A stretch of DNA of 64,000 bases, from positions 1 to 64,000 of the forward strand of contig CADANY010000013.1 in NCBI GenBank assembly GCA_902789395.1. Reading direction: 5' to 3'. Shown one piece after another: positions 51,745-60,661 of this stretch. A program made the position numbers and the translations under genes. A model generated the notes under the pieces. It saw only the letters and a list, made by a program, of their open reading frames with translations, was not told the DNA's origin and ran no database searches. The number at the start of each line of letters is the position of its first letter. The first letter of the stretch is position 1. The DNA is from an uncultured Bacteroidia bacterium (GTDB lineage: Bacteria; Bacteroidota; Bacteroidia; Bacteroidales; UBA932).

Positions 51745-51843
51745 GTCTTCAAAAACTTTATTTTTCCAAGTCAAAAAATAGTTGTATATTCGCGACGCTT
51801 TTTTAAGGCAAGTTTATTCAGTATCAATATCTTTATTAACATC

Positions 51844-54800
51844 ATGAGAAACGCTTTCAAAAGCTTTTTGCTCGCATGCATCGCAATGTTTGCGGGTGTG
51901 TTCGCATTTGCGCAGGTGACGACCTCCTCCCTCGCGGGTAAGGTGGCCGACCAGAACGGGGAAGCCGTCCCCGGCGCAGCGATCGTCGCCGTCCATGTTC
52001 CTTCGGGAACTTCCTACGGCGCTGTCACCAACACCGAAGGCCGTTATACCATCCAGGGTATGCGTACCGGCGGTCCTTACAAAGTCGAGGTTTCCTGCCT
52101 CGGTTACAGGTCTGTAGAATATACCGACGTTGTTCTCCAGCTCGGTGAGATCTATAACCTGAATGCCAAGCTTGACGAGTCTTCCGAGTTCCTCAGCGAA
52201 GCCCTCGTTATTGCCTCCCCGACTTCGAAGTTTGCAGCCCAGGAGAAGACCGGTGCTACCACCAACATCTCCAACGATGACATTCTTTCCCTGCCTCTGC
52301 CTTCCCGCAGCATTACCGATGTCGCCAAGCTTTCTCCTTACGGCGGTAACGGCATGAGCTTCGCCGGTGGCGACGGCCGTAGCGCGAATTTCACGATCGA
52401 CGGTGCGAACTTCAACAACAACTTCGGCCTTTCCGAGAAACTTCCCGGCGGCGGTGTCCCGGTCTCCCTGGACGCCATCGAAGAAGTTCAGGTTGTCGTT
52501 TCCCCGTATGATGTCCGTCAGTCCAACTTCATCGGCGGCGGTGTCAATGCAATTACCAAGTCCGGTACCAATACCTTCAAGGGTACGGTCTATGCCTATC
52601 ACCAGAATGCCAAACTCCGCGGCCAGACGATCAATGGACAGGAGGCGACCGGCGACTACAGTGACAAGACCGTCTACGGTGCGACCCTCGGTGGCCCGAT
52701 CATCAAGAACAAGCTCTTCTTCTTCGTCAGCGGCGAGTACAGCGGCAATGTCCGTGAGATCTCCTATGCCGATTGGCGTCCTTCCGATAATGGCGTTGCC
52801 GACGAAGCCAAAAAGATCTCCCGCACGAGCAAGGCCGATATGGACAAAGTCTCCAAGTATCTCAAGGATACCTATGGTTACGATACCGGCGGTTACTCTA
52901 ATTACTACCGTCCTTTCAGCGATATGAAGATCCTCGCCCGTGTTGACTGGAACATCAATCAGGATCATCACCTGGCTGTCCGGTACAACTATACCAACAG
53001 CCAGTCTTGGACCGGTACCAACGGAAACTCCGCCGACTTCAATTCATGGACTGATGACAACACCGCTACCATGACCGGTACCCGCCTGAGCCTGAACCGT
53101 ATTTCCCAGTACTCGATGGCTTTCGTCAATTCCTGCTATTCCACCGAGAACAAGGTCTGGTCCGCTTCCGTCGACCTCAACAGCCGTTTCGGCTCAAACC
53201 TTTCCAACCAGTTCCTGGCAACCTATTCCAACATCCAGGATGTCCGCGGATCTGATTCTTCCAAGTTCCCGTTCATCGATATCATGAATGGATATACCGT
53301 CCAGAATGACGGTTCGGTCAAGCAGGTCCTCGAGCCTTATATGTCCGCCGGTTACGAACTCTTCACATGGTACAATGGTGTCCATAACCGTGTCCTCAAC
53401 ATCAAGGATGATGTGACGTATTACCTTGGAAACCACAAGATCATGGGTGGACTCAGCTATGAGTATCAGTTCGCTGACAATTCTTACATCCGCGAGGGAA
53501 CCGGTTACTACCGTTTCCGCAGTCTCGACGACTTCCTCAACGGTGAAGCGCCTGAGACAGTCGCCTTGAGCTATGGTTACGGTGGCAACGAAACCCCTTC
53601 AGCCCGTATCCAGTTCTCCCAGGTCGGCCTGTACGCCCAGGATGAGTGGAACGTCACCGATAAGTTCAAACTTACCGCCGGTGTCCGTTTCGATACGATC
53701 CTTTACGACAACAATGACATCATGACCAACAAGGCCATTTATGATGTCAACTACAACGGTACCCATATCGATACCGGTCTCTGGCCGAAGACCAATGTCC
53801 AGATCTCCCCGCGTCTCGGTTTCTCCTGGGATATCTTCGGTGACAAGAGCCTGAAGCTCCGTGGCGGTACCGGTCTCTTCGCCGGTCGTCTTCCGCTGGT
53901 TTACATGACCAACATGCCGACCAATGCCGCGATGTTCATGCTTGCCCGTCAGGCCATTACCACCCATTATAAGAATGGCGTTGTCGATAACCGCAACTCC
54001 GGTCTCGACGCTTTTGCCGCAAAGAACAATGGTGGTAAGCTCCTGACCAACACCCAGGACATTCTAAAGAAGCTCAATCAGCTCTATCCTGAGCATTGGC
54101 CGCTGGATATCAAGCCTGAGGATGGTCAGCTTCCGTCCCAGCTGAATGCGGTTGACCGCAACTTCAAGATGCCGCAGGTCTGGAAGTCTTCCCTCGCCCT
54201 CGATATCCAGCTCCCGACTGCCTTCCCTTGGGCGATGTCCGTCGAAGGAATCTTCAACAAGACGATCAACGGGACCCTTATCAAGGACTGGAATATCAAG
54301 GATAACGCATCCTGGTCCCAGTTCACCGGACCGGATAACCGCCATGTCTATCCGAGCGCGGCAACCGGTTACTATACCTCTACCTCCGCCCTTGTCCTGA
54401 CCAACACCAACAAGGGCTACGGATACACGGTCAATTTCAACACGAACCTCGAGCCGGTCAAGAACCTCAAGCTCATGTTCTCCTATACCCACACCGAGCA
54501 GAAGGAACTCACCGGTATGCCGGGTAACGATGCCGGTTCCGTATTCAACAGCCTTCCGACAGTTGAAGGACCGAACTTTACGGTTCTCCAGAACTCCCGC
54601 TATGTCGAGCCGGATCGTCTGATTGCTTCCATCTCCTACAAGCTCCCGACCCGTACCCAGTTCAATATCTTCTATGAAGGCTACATCCCGACGGGTTACA
54701 GCTATATCTTCAAGGGTGATGTCAACGGGGATAGCGTCCAGCAGGATCTGATCTACATCCCGAAAGATGCCAATGAGATTCTCTTCATTTCCGATACCGA

Positions 54801-55200
54801 CAAGAAGAACTTCTGGTCTTATGTCGAGCAGGATGCTTATCTTTCCTCCCACAAGGGCAGCTATGCCGAGGCTTACAGCGTCCATCCTCCGATGGTCCAC
54901 CGTTTCGACCTCCGCGTCAGCCAGGATCTCCGTATCCGTATCGGAAAGACCTACAATACGTTCCAGATCAATGCCGACCTCATGAACTTCACCAACCTGA
55001 TGAAGGATACCTGGGGTATCAGCAAGATCTTCGACACGACGGCCAACAGCGGTCAGATCCTCTCGCTCGATTCGATCAATGCGAACGGCCAGCCGGTCTA
55101 CAAGTCCAACGTCGGCGAAGGTGCCAAGACCTGGCGTTATGGCGACTCCAAGGGCCAGACCTGGTACCTCCAGCTCGGTATCAAGTATATGTTCAACTAA
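51844..55200 (+). CDS. Oar-like TonB-dependent receptor
   Basis: This 1118-residue outer-membrane receptor starts at the ATG at 51844; the frame is open further upstream only by chance within metK. It has a signal peptide (SFLLACIAMFAGVFAFAQ), a carboxypeptidase-regulatory-like domain (SLAGKVADQNGEAVPGAAIV), a plug (SITDVAKLSPYGGNGMSFAG, FTIDGANFNNNFGLSEKLPG, SLDAIEEVQVVVSPYDVRQS) and a large barrel ending GIKYMFN. The plug motifs are of the Oar type (Myxococcus Oar-like) rather than SusC. No SusD-like gene follows; four BACON lipoproteins do. It probably imports or processes a substrate captured by them. Confidence 0.88.
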   Translation: MRNAFKSFLLACIAMFAGVFAFAQVTTSSLAGKVADQNGEAVPGAAIVAVHVPSGTSYGAVTNTEGRYTIQGMRTGGPYKVEVSCLGYRSVEYTDVVLQLGEIYNLNAKLDESSEFLSEALVIASPTSKFAAQEKTGATTNISNDDILSLPLPSRSITDVAKLSPYGGNGMSFAGGDGRSANFTIDGANFNNNFGLSEKLPGGGVPVSLDAIEEVQVVVSPYDVRQSNFIGGGVNAITKSGTNTFKGTVYAYHQNAKLRGQTINGQEATGDYSDKTVYGATLGGPIIKNKLFFFVSGEYSGNVREISYADWRPSDNGVADEAKKISRTSKADMDKVSKYLKDTYGYDTGGYSNYYRPFSDMKILARVDWNINQDHHLAVRYNYTNSQSWTGTNGNSADFNSWTDDNTATMTGTRLSLNRISQYSMAFVNSCYSTENKVWSASVDLNSRFGSNLSNQFLATYSNIQDVRGSDSSKFPFIDIMNGYTVQNDGSVKQVLEPYMSAGYELFTWYNGVHNRVLNIKDDVTYYLGNHKIMGGLSYEYQFADNSYIREGTGYYRFRSLDDFLNGEAPETVALSYGYGGNETPSARIQFSQVGLYAQDEWNVTDKFKLTAGVRFDTILYDNNDIMTNKAIYDVNYNGTHIDTGLWPKTNVQISPRLGFSWDIFGDKSLKLRGGTGLFAGRLPLVYMTNMPTNAAMFMLARQAITTHYKNGVVDNRNSGLDAFAAKNNGGKLLTNTQDILKKLNQLYPEHWPLDIKPEDGQLPSQLNAVDRNFKMPQVWKSSLALDIQLPTAFPWAMSVEGIFNKTINGTLIKDWNIKDNASWSQFTGPDNRHVYPSAATGYYTSTSALVLTNTNKGYGYTVNFNTNLEPVKNLKLMFSYTHTEQKELTGMPGNDAGSVFNSLPTVEGPNFTVLQNSRYVEPDRLIASISYKLPTRTQFNIFYEGYIPTGYSYIFKGDVNGDSVQQDLIYIPKDANEILFISDTDKKNFWSYVEQDAYLSSHKGSYAEAYSVHPPMVHRFDLRVSQDLRIRIGKTYNTFQINADLMNFTNLMKDTWGISKIFDTTANSGQILSLDSINANGQPVYKSNVGEGAKTWRYGDSKGQTWYLQLGIKYMFN

Positions 55201-55215
55201 TCTGACGACAAGAAT

Positions 55216-58200
55216 ATGAAATTCAAATATGCATTCCTTACCCTCCTGGCCGGCGCCGCCCTCGCTATGACGGGCTGCGTCGAGGAGGCTCCGGTCAACG
55301 ATCCGGCACTTGCCGTCAACGTTGAGCCCTCTATCCTGAATTTTGACGGGAAGACCGCCGGTTCGGCCCAGATCGAGGTGACCGCTACGGCTTCCTGGTC
55401 CACCTCCGGCGTCCCTTCATGGATGACGGTTACTCCTCCGAGCGGTAGTACAGGTACAACCAAGGTTACCATCGCGGTTGAGGCAGGCGAAGAAAAAGCG
55501 CGCAGCGCAGAAGTTATCTTCAAGGCTGGCCAGGACTCTAAAGTCTTGACAGTCAGCCAGGAAGGTGGTGTTACCTATGGAACCCTCGATAATCCGTATA
55601 CCTGCGCCAAGGCGATCGAGTTCTGCTCGACCCTCCCCGATAGGGCAAAGGGACCGAAGGAGGTCTATGTCAAGGGTATCATCACCCGCATCGTTGAGAA
55701 GTACGGCACCCAGTATGGCAATGCTACCTTCTTCATGTCCGATGACGGCAGTGCAGATTCTCCCGAGTTCGAGGTCTACCGTGCCTACTACTTCGACAAT
55801 AAGAAGTACGATGATGTCACGAAGCAGAATATCAGCGTAGGTGATGAGGTTATGGTCTATGGTATGATCATGAACTACGGCGGACAGGCCGAGACTTCCC
55901 AGAACGAGGCTTACCTCGTTTCCCTCAAGGCCGGTACCAGTCCGGTTCTCTCCGGGGACGTAGTCCGCGCCGAGATTATGGCTGACGAGACTGAGGCTAC
56001 CTTTACCGTTACGGCCAAGAACCTCAAGGGCAAATGGACCGTTACTCCGAAGGAGACCTACAGCTGGGTTTCCGACTATACGAAGGAAGGTACCGAGAGC
56101 GGTAATATCGTTGTCAAGGTCGCTGCCAATACGGCTGAAGAGGCCCGTACGGCTGAGTTCACCGTTGCCGCTGAAGGAGTATCCGATGTCGTCCTGACTC
56201 TCACCCAGAAGGGAGCCAAGGTCGTTACGACCGTCGCCGGCATTGTCGAGCAGATTACCTCTACGAACAGCAAGGAGCCGAGTTCCTATTCAGCGAATCT
56301 CGCTGGCGCCGTCGTTTCTTATGTGAACGGCAACAACGCCTATATCGAGGATGCCTCCGGAGCTATCCTTCTCTATCTTGCCAACCACGGCCTGACCGCC
56401 GGCAAGAAGATCAGCGGCCCTGTCAAGGGTACCGGCTACCTCTACAATGGACTTCCTGAGATTACGGCCATCGGTGCTGATGCCAAGATCGAAGACGGCG
56501 GGACCATTCCTGAGACGACTATGACGATCGCCAATCTCGTTGCGAACTATCAGGCCAACCTCAGCCGCCGTATCAAGCTCGTCGGCGTGACGGTTACGGA
56601 TGCCATCGCAGACGGAGACCGCAACGGTGTCGTTACCCAGAACGGTGCAGAGGTCAAAGTCTATGCCGGCCTTAACAATAAGGGTCTTGCCTTGGCTGAA
56701 GGAGCAACGGGCGATCTGATCTGCTATCCGACCCTCTACAAGGAGACCAAGCAGGTCAGCTTCTGGGACAATGCCGACTGGACTGTCGGTACTACTCCTA
56801 CTCCTCAGCCAGACGGAACAATCAAAACGGCTGATGAACTCATTGCCTGGTTCGCCGCTCCGACCGCCGCGGCCAAACTCGGCGCGGATATCGACTTGAC
56901 GGGCAAGACTTTCTCTCCGGTTGCTGACCTGACTGTCGAGTTTGACGGAAACGGGAAGACCATTACTGTCAAAGATCTTGAAACTCCGGTCTTTACGGTT
57001 GCTCACGCTACCATTAAGAACGTCGTCTTCGCCGGCTCGTTCAAGGGTTCTCCTTCGAATGTGAAGTTCCATCTCGCTCCTATCGGGAAGAGCTATGCCG
57101 CGATTGAAAACGTAATCAATAAGGCGACGGTTACTGTAACCGGAGCAGCCCCGGAGGACGGTGGCGGCACCGTTGCCGGCATTGTCTGTGAGGCATATGG
57201 CCCGGTCAAGAACTGCAAGAATGAAGGCAAGATATCAGTAGATGCTTCCGGAAAGGATACTTGGACTTATGCCGTTGCCGGTGTTGCCGGTTTCCTCGGC
57301 GCAGCGATCGAGGGTTGCGACAATAGCGGAGAAGTCATTTTGGTTGCAGGATCTCCTTTGGGACGTACTGCAGTAATGACCGAAGTATCCATGAAGTACA
57401 ATCCTGTATCTTCTGTTGCCGGCGTTGTCGCGTATGCGGTTTCCGATCATACTCATGACGTAACTGTTACCAACTGCAACAATACGGCTAAAGTTACTTT
57501 CACATATGATAATCTCAATGATGAAAGTGCTGCTGTCAGTCGTTCTTCGGTTGCCGGTGTTGTCGCTAATTCAGGTGGCGATATCAAGAATTGCAATAAT
57601 AGAGGCGAAATCAATGCTACAATGGTAACGGCAACCCCGAATGTCGCTTTCTCCGCGAAGAATATCATTCTTCATGCTGCCGGTATTCAGGGTGCAGACT
57701 ATTTCGTTTCGAAAATCAAGTCTTCAGTTGATCAGAATGAGACTTCCATCTTTGATTGCAACAATTATGGAAATATCAATGTCAATACCAACCTTACGGC
57801 ATCCAATAATACTGCCGGTGGCGTTTCTGCATGGCCGGCAGCAGAAAGTGCATCTATTACTGTCATTAAGAATTGCACAAATTCAGGCAATATTACAGTG
57901 AAGGGTCTCGGAAAAATCCGCGTTGGCGGCGTGGCCGGAGGTACCAACTCCATCGAGAATTGCAAGTCAAGCGGCAATATTTTGGTGGATGGTGCAGATC
58001 CTGCATCAGTCTTTGGTTTGATCAATGGTTTCCATACCCAGACCCACAAGCTTTCTGATTGCGAAGCAACCGGTAAACTAGAGTCAAAGGTTGCCGTTAC
58101 TGGTCTTGGCGGCCTCTGCGGAGGAATTGGAAATGTTGAGAACGCAATGGGTGAGAATTGCAAGGTCAATGCTACGATTATCGGTGGCGGAACTACACAG

Positions 58201-58392
58201 GTGGGTCTCATTGTCGGTAATTTGAACGGAAAAACCAAAAATATTACAGTTGGAACAGCAGATAAGCCAGTCACGGTTGCTGGTTCTGTTGATGGTGTAG
58301 AAGCAACAGCCGATAATTTCAAGACATTGCTCCATCATGCTAATAATTATACGGAAGGTATCCATACCTTCAATGCTGTCTTCGGCAAATAA
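55216..58392 (+). CDS. BACON-domain surface lipoprotein with OB-like and beta-helix regions
   Basis: This 1058-residue lipoprotein has lipobox Cys21 (GAALAMTGC). Domains in order: BACON (about 30-118, ILNFDGKTAGSAQIEV...), a DUF6359-like module (119-236, GTLDNPYTCAKAIEF, VYVKGIITRI, VGDEVMVYGM), a second BACON-like domain (237-333), a further OB-like region (about 334-530, NNAYIEDASGAILLYL), and a long beta-helix of repeats with CNN or CTNSG turns (530-1050). The gene is 16 nt after the receptor, so the two are probably co-transcribed. From about 57320 the DNA turns more AT-rich. Its last codons and terminator are repeated exactly at the next gene. Ligand unknown. Confidence 0.8.
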   Translation: MKFKYAFLTLLAGAALAMTGCVEEAPVNDPALAVNVEPSILNFDGKTAGSAQIEVTATASWSTSGVPSWMTVTPPSGSTGTTKVTIAVEAGEEKARSAEVIFKAGQDSKVLTVSQEGGVTYGTLDNPYTCAKAIEFCSTLPDRAKGPKEVYVKGIITRIVEKYGTQYGNATFFMSDDGSADSPEFEVYRAYYFDNKKYDDVTKQNISVGDEVMVYGMIMNYGGQAETSQNEAYLVSLKAGTSPVLSGDVVRAEIMADETEATFTVTAKNLKGKWTVTPKETYSWVSDYTKEGTESGNIVVKVAANTAEEARTAEFTVAAEGVSDVVLTLTQKGAKVVTTVAGIVEQITSTNSKEPSSYSANLAGAVVSYVNGNNAYIEDASGAILLYLANHGLTAGKKISGPVKGTGYLYNGLPEITAIGADAKIEDGGTIPETTMTIANLVANYQANLSRRIKLVGVTVTDAIADGDRNGVVTQNGAEVKVYAGLNNKGLALAEGATGDLICYPTLYKETKQVSFWDNADWTVGTTPTPQPDGTIKTADELIAWFAAPTAAAKLGADIDLTGKTFSPVADLTVEFDGNGKTITVKDLETPVFTVAHATIKNVVFAGSFKGSPSNVKFHLAPIGKSYAAIENVINKATVTVTGAAPEDGGGTVAGIVCEAYGPVKNCKNEGKISVDASGKDTWTYAVAGVAGFLGAAIEGCDNSGEVILVAGSPLGRTAVMTEVSMKYNPVSSVAGVVAYAVSDHTHDVTVTNCNNTAKVTFTYDNLNDESAAVSRSSVAGVVANSGGDIKNCNNRGEINATMVTATPNVAFSAKNIILHAAGIQGADYFVSKIKSSVDQNETSIFDCNNYGNINVNTNLTASNNTAGGVSAWPAAESASITVIKNCTNSGNITVKGLGKIRVGGVAGGTNSIENCKSSGNILVDGADPASVFGLINGFHTQTHKLSDCEATGKLESKVAVTGLGGLCGGIGNVENAMGENCKVNATIIGGGTTQVGLIVGNLNGKTKNITVGTADKPVTVAGSVDGVEATADNFKTLLHHANNYTEGIHTFNAVFGK

Positions 58393-58451
58393 TCTTCGGA
58401 TTCTCTGATATGAGGCCGGCTCTGGGGAGCCGGCCTTTTTTTGTGTCCGGG
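58381..58451 (+). repeat. 71-bp direct repeat, copy 1 (gene end plus terminator)
   Basis: Bases 58381-58451 are identical to 60510-60580. They cover the last codons (FGK and stop) and the terminator of the lipoprotein gene, then sequence diverges at once. Confidence 0.95.
58414..58442 (+). terminator. Terminator of the first BACON lipoprotein gene
   Basis: GGCCGGCTC/GAGCCGGCC stem (58414-58422 with 58427-58435), TGGG loop, T7. Confidence 0.95.
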
Positions 58452-58454
58452 TTA

Positions 58455-58485
58455 TTGAACTTTCGGAAATATCTTATTAAATTTG
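58455..58485 (+). promoter_or_regulatory. Promoter of the second BACON lipoprotein gene
   Basis: TTG (58455-58457), a 20-nt spacer and TAAATTTG (58478-58485). The gene therefore has its own promoter and terminator. Confidence 0.7.
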
Positions 58486-58529
58486 TAAAGCATCGTTAGC
58501 GCAATCCCACAATAATTAAACATAACTCT

Positions 58530-60521
58530 ATGAAAATTAAGCATTTACTTTTTGTTGTCGTAGCCTGCACCCTAGCTGTTGCAGGTTGCAAGAAGCCCGA
58601 ACCGATCGTAGAACCGGATTCCATTACCGTCGATCCTTCGGCCTTGACTTTTGACGGAAAAGCTGCCGGCTCTGCCCAGGTGACTGTAACCGCGAACACC
58701 TCCTGGTCTGCTTCCGGGGCTCCCTCATGGGTGACCGTTACTCCTTCCAGCGGCAGTACCGGTACGGCCAAGGTAACCGTTTCCGTTGAAGCGGGAGTTG
58801 AACAGGCCCGCAATGCCAGCATCGTATTCACTGCCGGTAAAGCGTCGAAAACCGTTGAGATCAGCCAGGCCGCCGGCGACGCTCCGGCTGTTCCGAGCCT
58901 TAGCGGTGAAGTGACCCAAGTCGAACTGCAGGCCGAACAGACGGAAGCGACCTTCAAGATCACCGCCAGCAACCTCAAAGGCAAATGGACCGTGACGCCG
59001 AAGGCAACCTATGATTGGGTTTCCGACTTTACGAAGGAGGGGACCACGTCCGGGAACATTGTCGTGAAGGTCTCGGCCAATACTACCGCGAATGACCGTA
59101 CGGCAGAATTCACTGTCGCCGCCGAAGGCGTCTCCAATGTCGCCCTCACCCTTGTCCAGAAGGGCGCCGCTTCGCAGCCGGACGGGACGATCAAGACAGC
59201 GGATGAACTTATTGCCTGGCTTGCCTCTCCGACTCAGGATGCCCAGTTGGGTGCGGACATCGATTTGACGGGAAAGACTTTTGTTTCAGATACGCTTCGC
59301 GCTACCTTCAATGGGAATGGACATAAGATTACGTATAGTATTACGCTTGAATCTGCTGATAGGCAGAATCATTATGTCGGCCTCTTCCCTCAGATTAATG
59401 GAACTGTTAAGAATCTAGTCACGGCCGGAAAAATTATCTGTAACCCTGCCCATGATGAGTCGGAAGGGGCTGACAATACTTATTTTGTCGGTGGAATCGC
59501 TGCTATTCTTGCTCCGAAGGCTATTATCGAAAATTGTCAAAATGGAGTAGATGTTATCAGCGAGACTCAGCTCTCTCACCGTTTGGGAGGTATTGTCGGC
59601 TATGCTGGTGCAGGAGCCAAGATTTCCGGTTGTAAAAATACAGGTAAAATTGAAGCTGTCATTCCTAATAAAGGAACGGGTAATGCTTCTCAGATTGCTG
59701 GTATCGTAGGCCATTTTGAAGAGTCAGGCTCTATTTCTAATTGTGTTAATGACGGGAATATTCTCTATTCTGCTCTTGGTACTGTCCGGGCGGCAGGTAT
59801 TGTTGGCTATATCAATAATCTTGTTGACTTTACAATTGATGGTTGTACCAATAATGGCAACATCGTTTCTGATTACCTCTGGAAGAGCGGATACACTTAT
59901 ATAGGTGGTATCTCCGGTTATTTCGGTACGCCGACGGCCGAAGGCAAGATTCTTTATAAAGATTGTGTCAACAATGGACGTATTGAGGCGAATGGTCCGG
60001 CAGACGGCTGCGCTCGTCCGGGAGGCATTGCCAGCTATGGCGGTAATTCGAATAATCCTGCCAATGGCAATGAACTTAGATTTGTCAACTGTACCAACAA
60101 TGGCGAGATCATTTCTACTGGCGAGACGGCTAAGAAGAATCCGGTCGGAGGCATTATCGGTCAGGCAGAAAAATCTGCGAAGCTGATTCTTGACGGCTGT
60201 ACGATGAACGGTATGGTTTCCACGAATTCGAATTATGCCGGCGGTCTGATCGGCCAGACCGGAGGTACCGAGAGTGTTATCAAAGACTGTGTTGTGACGG
60301 ATAAAGTTGTCATCAAGGCGAAGGCTGCAGGCTCAGCCATTGGTCTTTTTGGTGGCTCGAATGCCAAGTATACCACCGCTGTTTCTGGCAAAGTTCAAGG
60401 TGGAACCATTGAGGTTGCCGGAGAAACAACAAAAGTAACGGAGAGCAATTACCAGTCTCTGTTGTTCGGAGTGGCTCTTGGAACAGGCGGATCTACTTCA
60501 GGCGTTTCTTTCGGCAAATAA
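58530..60521 (+). CDS. BACON-domain surface lipoprotein (paralogue of the preceding gene)
   Basis: This 663-residue lipoprotein has a lipobox in VAGCKK. It has a BACON domain (about 30-115, ALTFDGKAAGSAQVTV), a second BACON-like domain (about 125-220, NLKGKWTVTPKATYDWVSDF) and a beta-helix with repeated GGI.G and CTNNGNI turns (about 230-655). It resembles the preceding gene throughout but lacks the DUF6359 and OB-like region. GC content falls sharply after about 59270, inside the gene, with a change to T-ending codons. That fits replacement of the exposed repeat region by recombination. Confidence 0.8.
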   Translation: MKIKHLLFVVVACTLAVAGCKKPEPIVEPDSITVDPSALTFDGKAAGSAQVTVTANTSWSASGAPSWVTVTPSSGSTGTAKVTVSVEAGVEQARNASIVFTAGKASKTVEISQAAGDAPAVPSLSGEVTQVELQAEQTEATFKITASNLKGKWTVTPKATYDWVSDFTKEGTTSGNIVVKVSANTTANDRTAEFTVAAEGVSNVALTLVQKGAASQPDGTIKTADELIAWLASPTQDAQLGADIDLTGKTFVSDTLRATFNGNGHKITYSITLESADRQNHYVGLFPQINGTVKNLVTAGKIICNPAHDESEGADNTYFVGGIAAILAPKAIIENCQNGVDVISETQLSHRLGGIVGYAGAGAKISGCKNTGKIEAVIPNKGTGNASQIAGIVGHFEESGSISNCVNDGNILYSALGTVRAAGIVGYINNLVDFTIDGCTNNGNIVSDYLWKSGYTYIGGISGYFGTPTAEGKILYKDCVNNGRIEANGPADGCARPGGIASYGGNSNNPANGNELRFVNCTNNGEIISTGETAKKNPVGGIIGQAEKSAKLILDGCTMNGMVSTNSNYAGGLIGQTGGTESVIKDCVVTDKVVIKAKAAGSAIGLFGGSNAKYTTAVSGKVQGGTIEVAGETTKVTESNYQSLLFGVALGTGGSTSGVSFGK

Positions 60522-60580
60522 TCTTCGGATTCTCTGATATGAGGCCGGCTCTGGGGAGCCGGCCTTTTTTTGTGTCCGGG
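60510..60580 (+). repeat. 71-bp direct repeat, copy 2 (gene end plus terminator)
   Basis: Identical to 58381-58451; see that entry. The two copies are 2129 bp apart, one gene length. Confidence 0.95.
60543..60571 (+). terminator. Terminator of the second BACON lipoprotein gene
   Basis: Same stem and T7 as at 58414-58442, part of the 71-bp repeat. Confidence 0.95.
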
Positions 60581-60583
60581 CAA

Positions 60584-60614
60584 TTGAATTTGCTGAAACT
60601 TCTGCGTATATTTG
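60584..60614 (+). promoter_or_regulatory. Promoter of the third BACON lipoprotein gene
   Basis: TTG (60584-60586), a 20-nt spacer and TATATTTG (60607-60614), 47 nt before the ATG. Confidence 0.7.
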
Positions 60615-60661
60615 TAGATTACAGGAAAAATCCGAATTATAACATATAAAACAGATACGAT

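Noticed and set aside
51568..51843. Upstream extension of the receptor frame into metK
   Set aside because: The extension lies within metK and its terminator. The ATG at 51844 gives a proper signal peptide.
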